Below are positions 5,457 through 5,554 of a stretch of 5,554 bases of DNA, piece by piece. The stretch comes from an uncultured Spirochaetaceae bacterium (GTDB lineage Bacteria; Spirochaetota; Spirochaetia; Treponematales; Treponemataceae), in contig CADBUT010000188.1 of assembly GCA_902797925.1 (NCBI GenBank), positions 1 through 5,554 on the forward strand. Reading direction: 5' to 3'. The position numbers were made by a program, and so were the translations under genes. The notes beneath the pieces were generated by a model that was not told the DNA's origin, did not search any database, and saw only the letters and a program-made list of their open reading frames with translations. How positions within the stretch are numbered: position 1 is the stretch's first letter; the number at the start of each line of letters is the position of its first letter.

Positions 5457-5481
5457 AAGCCAAATCCGAGATTTTTGCTTT
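5456..5481. other. Imperfect hairpin upstream of DUF456
   Basis: AAAGC (5456-5460) pairs with GCTTT (5477-5481) and AAATC (5462-5466) with GATTT (5470-5474), separated by a small internal loop and closed by a CGA triloop. On the minus strand it is followed by CTTTTGTT, so it could be a weak terminator for a gene to the right. The stem is A+T-rich and it touches the -35 of the DUF456 promoter. The call is weak. Confidence 0.3.
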
Positions 5482-5537
5482 GCAGCTCATGTACACATGC
5501 TTCCGGGCAATGGAGCACGGTTCAAAATCTCTATCGC

Positions 5538-5554
5538 CATTGTGAGGAGAGGCG
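5538..5554 (+). repeat. Possible edge of a second dispersed palindromic repeat
   Basis: CATTGTGAGGAGAGGCG at the window end resembles the CATTGCGAGGAG opening of palindromic repeats that I recall from several bacterial genomes, and CGCC (5535-5538) pairs with GGCG (5551-5554). The element is cut by the window edge, so this is only a suggestion. Confidence 0.2.

Noticed and set aside
5428..5554. Minus-strand frame open from the window edge to a TAA at 5430-5428 (41 codons), and a 35-codon plus-strand frame at 5438-5545
   Set aside because: Both are short enough to be open by chance, overlap each other and the DUF456 promoter, resemble no family I know, and have no ribosome binding site or codon bias to favour them.

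Overview
The window looks like chromosomal DNA of a moderately A+T-rich host-associated bacterium. A Treponema-like spirochete is my best guess (confidence about 0.6). The guess rests on the overall feel of the PurU, DUF456 and ASCH proteins, the glycine/tyrosine-rich YD-like repeat protein at the left edge, and a family of small palindromic interspersed repeats. No rRNA or other strong taxonomic marker is present. I see no tRNA or rRNA gene, CRISPR array or insertion sequence.

Layout, left to right. (1) 1-411 (+) is the 3' end of a gene for a protein with four tandem 21-residue repeats; its start lies outside the window. (2) 412-599 is A+T-rich and holds, at its right end, a good promoter with an overlapping perfect 12-bp palindrome; I recognise nothing in 412-536. 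(3) 600-1120 (+) is a compact two-gene type II toxin-antitoxin operon: a RelB/DinJ-family antitoxin overlapping by one base with a YoeB-family mRNA interferase. (4) 1232-2083 (+) is purU, formyltetrahydrofolate deformylase. It has an extended -10 promoter six bases before its ATG and no Shine-Dalgarno sequence, so the mRNA is probably leaderless. (5) 2118-2181 is a REP/BIME-like composite palindrome made of two inverted 29-bp units whose stems differ by compensatory changes, followed by a ladder of TGCA tetramers. (6) 2238-4451 (+) is a complete cytoplasmic GH36 alpha-galactosidase. (7) 4484-5423 (-) is a convergent two-gene operon: a DUF456 membrane protein followed seven bases later by an ASCH-domain protein. 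The DUF456 gene has the same leaderless promoter architecture as purU. (8) 5424-5554 carries that promoter, an imperfect hairpin and possibly the edge of another dispersed repeat.

Functionally the window is a patchwork. The toxin-antitoxin pair is a self-regulating unit. PurU links to one-carbon/purine metabolism and the alpha-galactosidase to use of raffinose-type or galactomannan-derived sugars. The DUF456/ASCH pair has no established shared role. The most interesting signals are regulatory and structural: two genes sharing an extended -10 exactly six bases from an ATG that lacks a Shine-Dalgarno sequence, a RelB-type operator at the toxin-antitoxin promoter, and the mosaic palindrome with covarying stems. 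I did not find a convincing new multigene system.
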